From NCBI GenBank assembly GCA_002307115.1, contig DBTP01000201.1, forward strand, positions 1-6,551: a stretch of 6,551 nt of DNA. Direction: 5' to 3'. Source of the DNA: Fibrobacter sp. UBA1313 (GTDB lineage Bacteria > Fibrobacterota > Fibrobacteria > Fibrobacterales > Fibrobacteraceae). The first letter of the stretch is position 1. The number at the start of each line of letters is the position of its first letter. Shown here in pieces: positions 6,501-6,551 of this stretch. A program made the translations under genes and the position numbers. Under the pieces are notes generated by a model. The model saw only the letters and a list, made by a program, of their open reading frames with translations, was not told the DNA's origin and ran no database searches.

Positions 6501-6551
6501 AAGAACGTTTTGCCGCTTACCACGCGATTGTCGCGTGGATTGAAGATGGCA
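6479..6551 (+). CDS. rsmB: Probable 16S rRNA m5C methyltransferase RsmB, 5' end only
   Basis: The frame opening at TTG 6479 stays open to the window edge and gives 24 codons, including 'LKERFAAYHAIVAWIEDG'. The start is chosen from the strong SD at 6468-6475 and overlaps the end of fmt by 22 bases in another frame. RsmB (Sun/Fmu) makes m5C967 in 16S rRNA and begins with a NusB-like helical domain. The visible Arg-x-Ala-x-x-x-(I/L) helix pattern fits such a start, and rsmB directly follows fmt in very many bacteria. The product name rests mainly on this gene order, because the catalytic part is outside the window. That a coding region begins here is more certain than its identity. Confidence 0.5.
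   Translation, partial: MLQDSGLKERFAAYHAIVAWIEDG
6520..6538 (+). repeat. Perfect GC-rich inverted repeat early in the gene after fmt
   Basis: CCACGCGA (6520-6527) and TCGCGTGG (6531-6538) are perfect reverse complements around a TTG loop. The 8-bp hairpin starts 20 bases after the fmt stop and lies within codons of the next gene. No T-run follows, so it does not look like an intrinsic terminator. Confidence 0.7.

Noticed and set aside
6520..6538. Hairpin as the intrinsic terminator of the fmt operon
   Set aside because: No T-run follows, and an open frame with a strong SD passes through it, so the operon most likely continues.

Overview
This is an ordinary chromosomal segment with compact bacterial gene packing, holding four complete or nearly complete genes and two genes cut by the window edges. 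No mobile element, CRISPR array, tRNA or rRNA is visible. The coding style suggests a Gram-negative bacterium of the Fibrobacterota/Bacteroidota (FCB) side: the base composition is moderate, Shine-Dalgarno (SD) signals are weak or absent before several genes, GTG or TTG starts are likely, and there is a large secreted protein with a C-terminal outer-membrane-type barrel. The formyltransferase has a shortened 'VVAF-ILP' segment that I associate with that group. This assignment, with Fibrobacter as first guess, is an inference from style and not a proven identification.

Left part (1-547, + strand): the 3' end of one hot-dog-fold acyl thioesterase gene is followed after 8 bases by a complete second one. 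Their C-termini align without gaps (16 identities in 34 residues), so they are tandem paralogues in one transcription unit. A weak hairpin at 572-593 lies between this unit and the next gene, which converges on it.

Middle (600-4007, - strand): one very large gene encodes an approximately 1135-residue secreted protein. It has a signal peptide, a gluzincin-type zinc metallopeptidase domain (HEFSH plus a downstream WFAEG glutamate), a TolB/WD40-like propeller, a Thr/Pro/Ala-rich linker carrying the protein's only two cysteines, and a C-terminal beta-rich domain resembling an outer-membrane barrel. A C8 homopolymer on its coding strand lies in the linker.

Right part (4084-6551, + strand): an AT-rich divergent promoter region of about 75 bases separates the protease gene from a + strand operon. 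The operon consists of a SagB-like flavin dehydrogenase made of two fused nitroreductase-like halves, fmt (methionyl-tRNA formyltransferase) after a 17-base gap, and an overlapping gene cut by the window edge that is probably rsmB. The fmt-rsmB pair is a familiar translation/ribosome-modification arrangement; the orphan double SagB-like protein in front of it is the least expected member. The most interesting objects are this protein, whose halves keep complementary parts of the family motifs, and the protease-propeller-barrel protein with its homopolymer tract.
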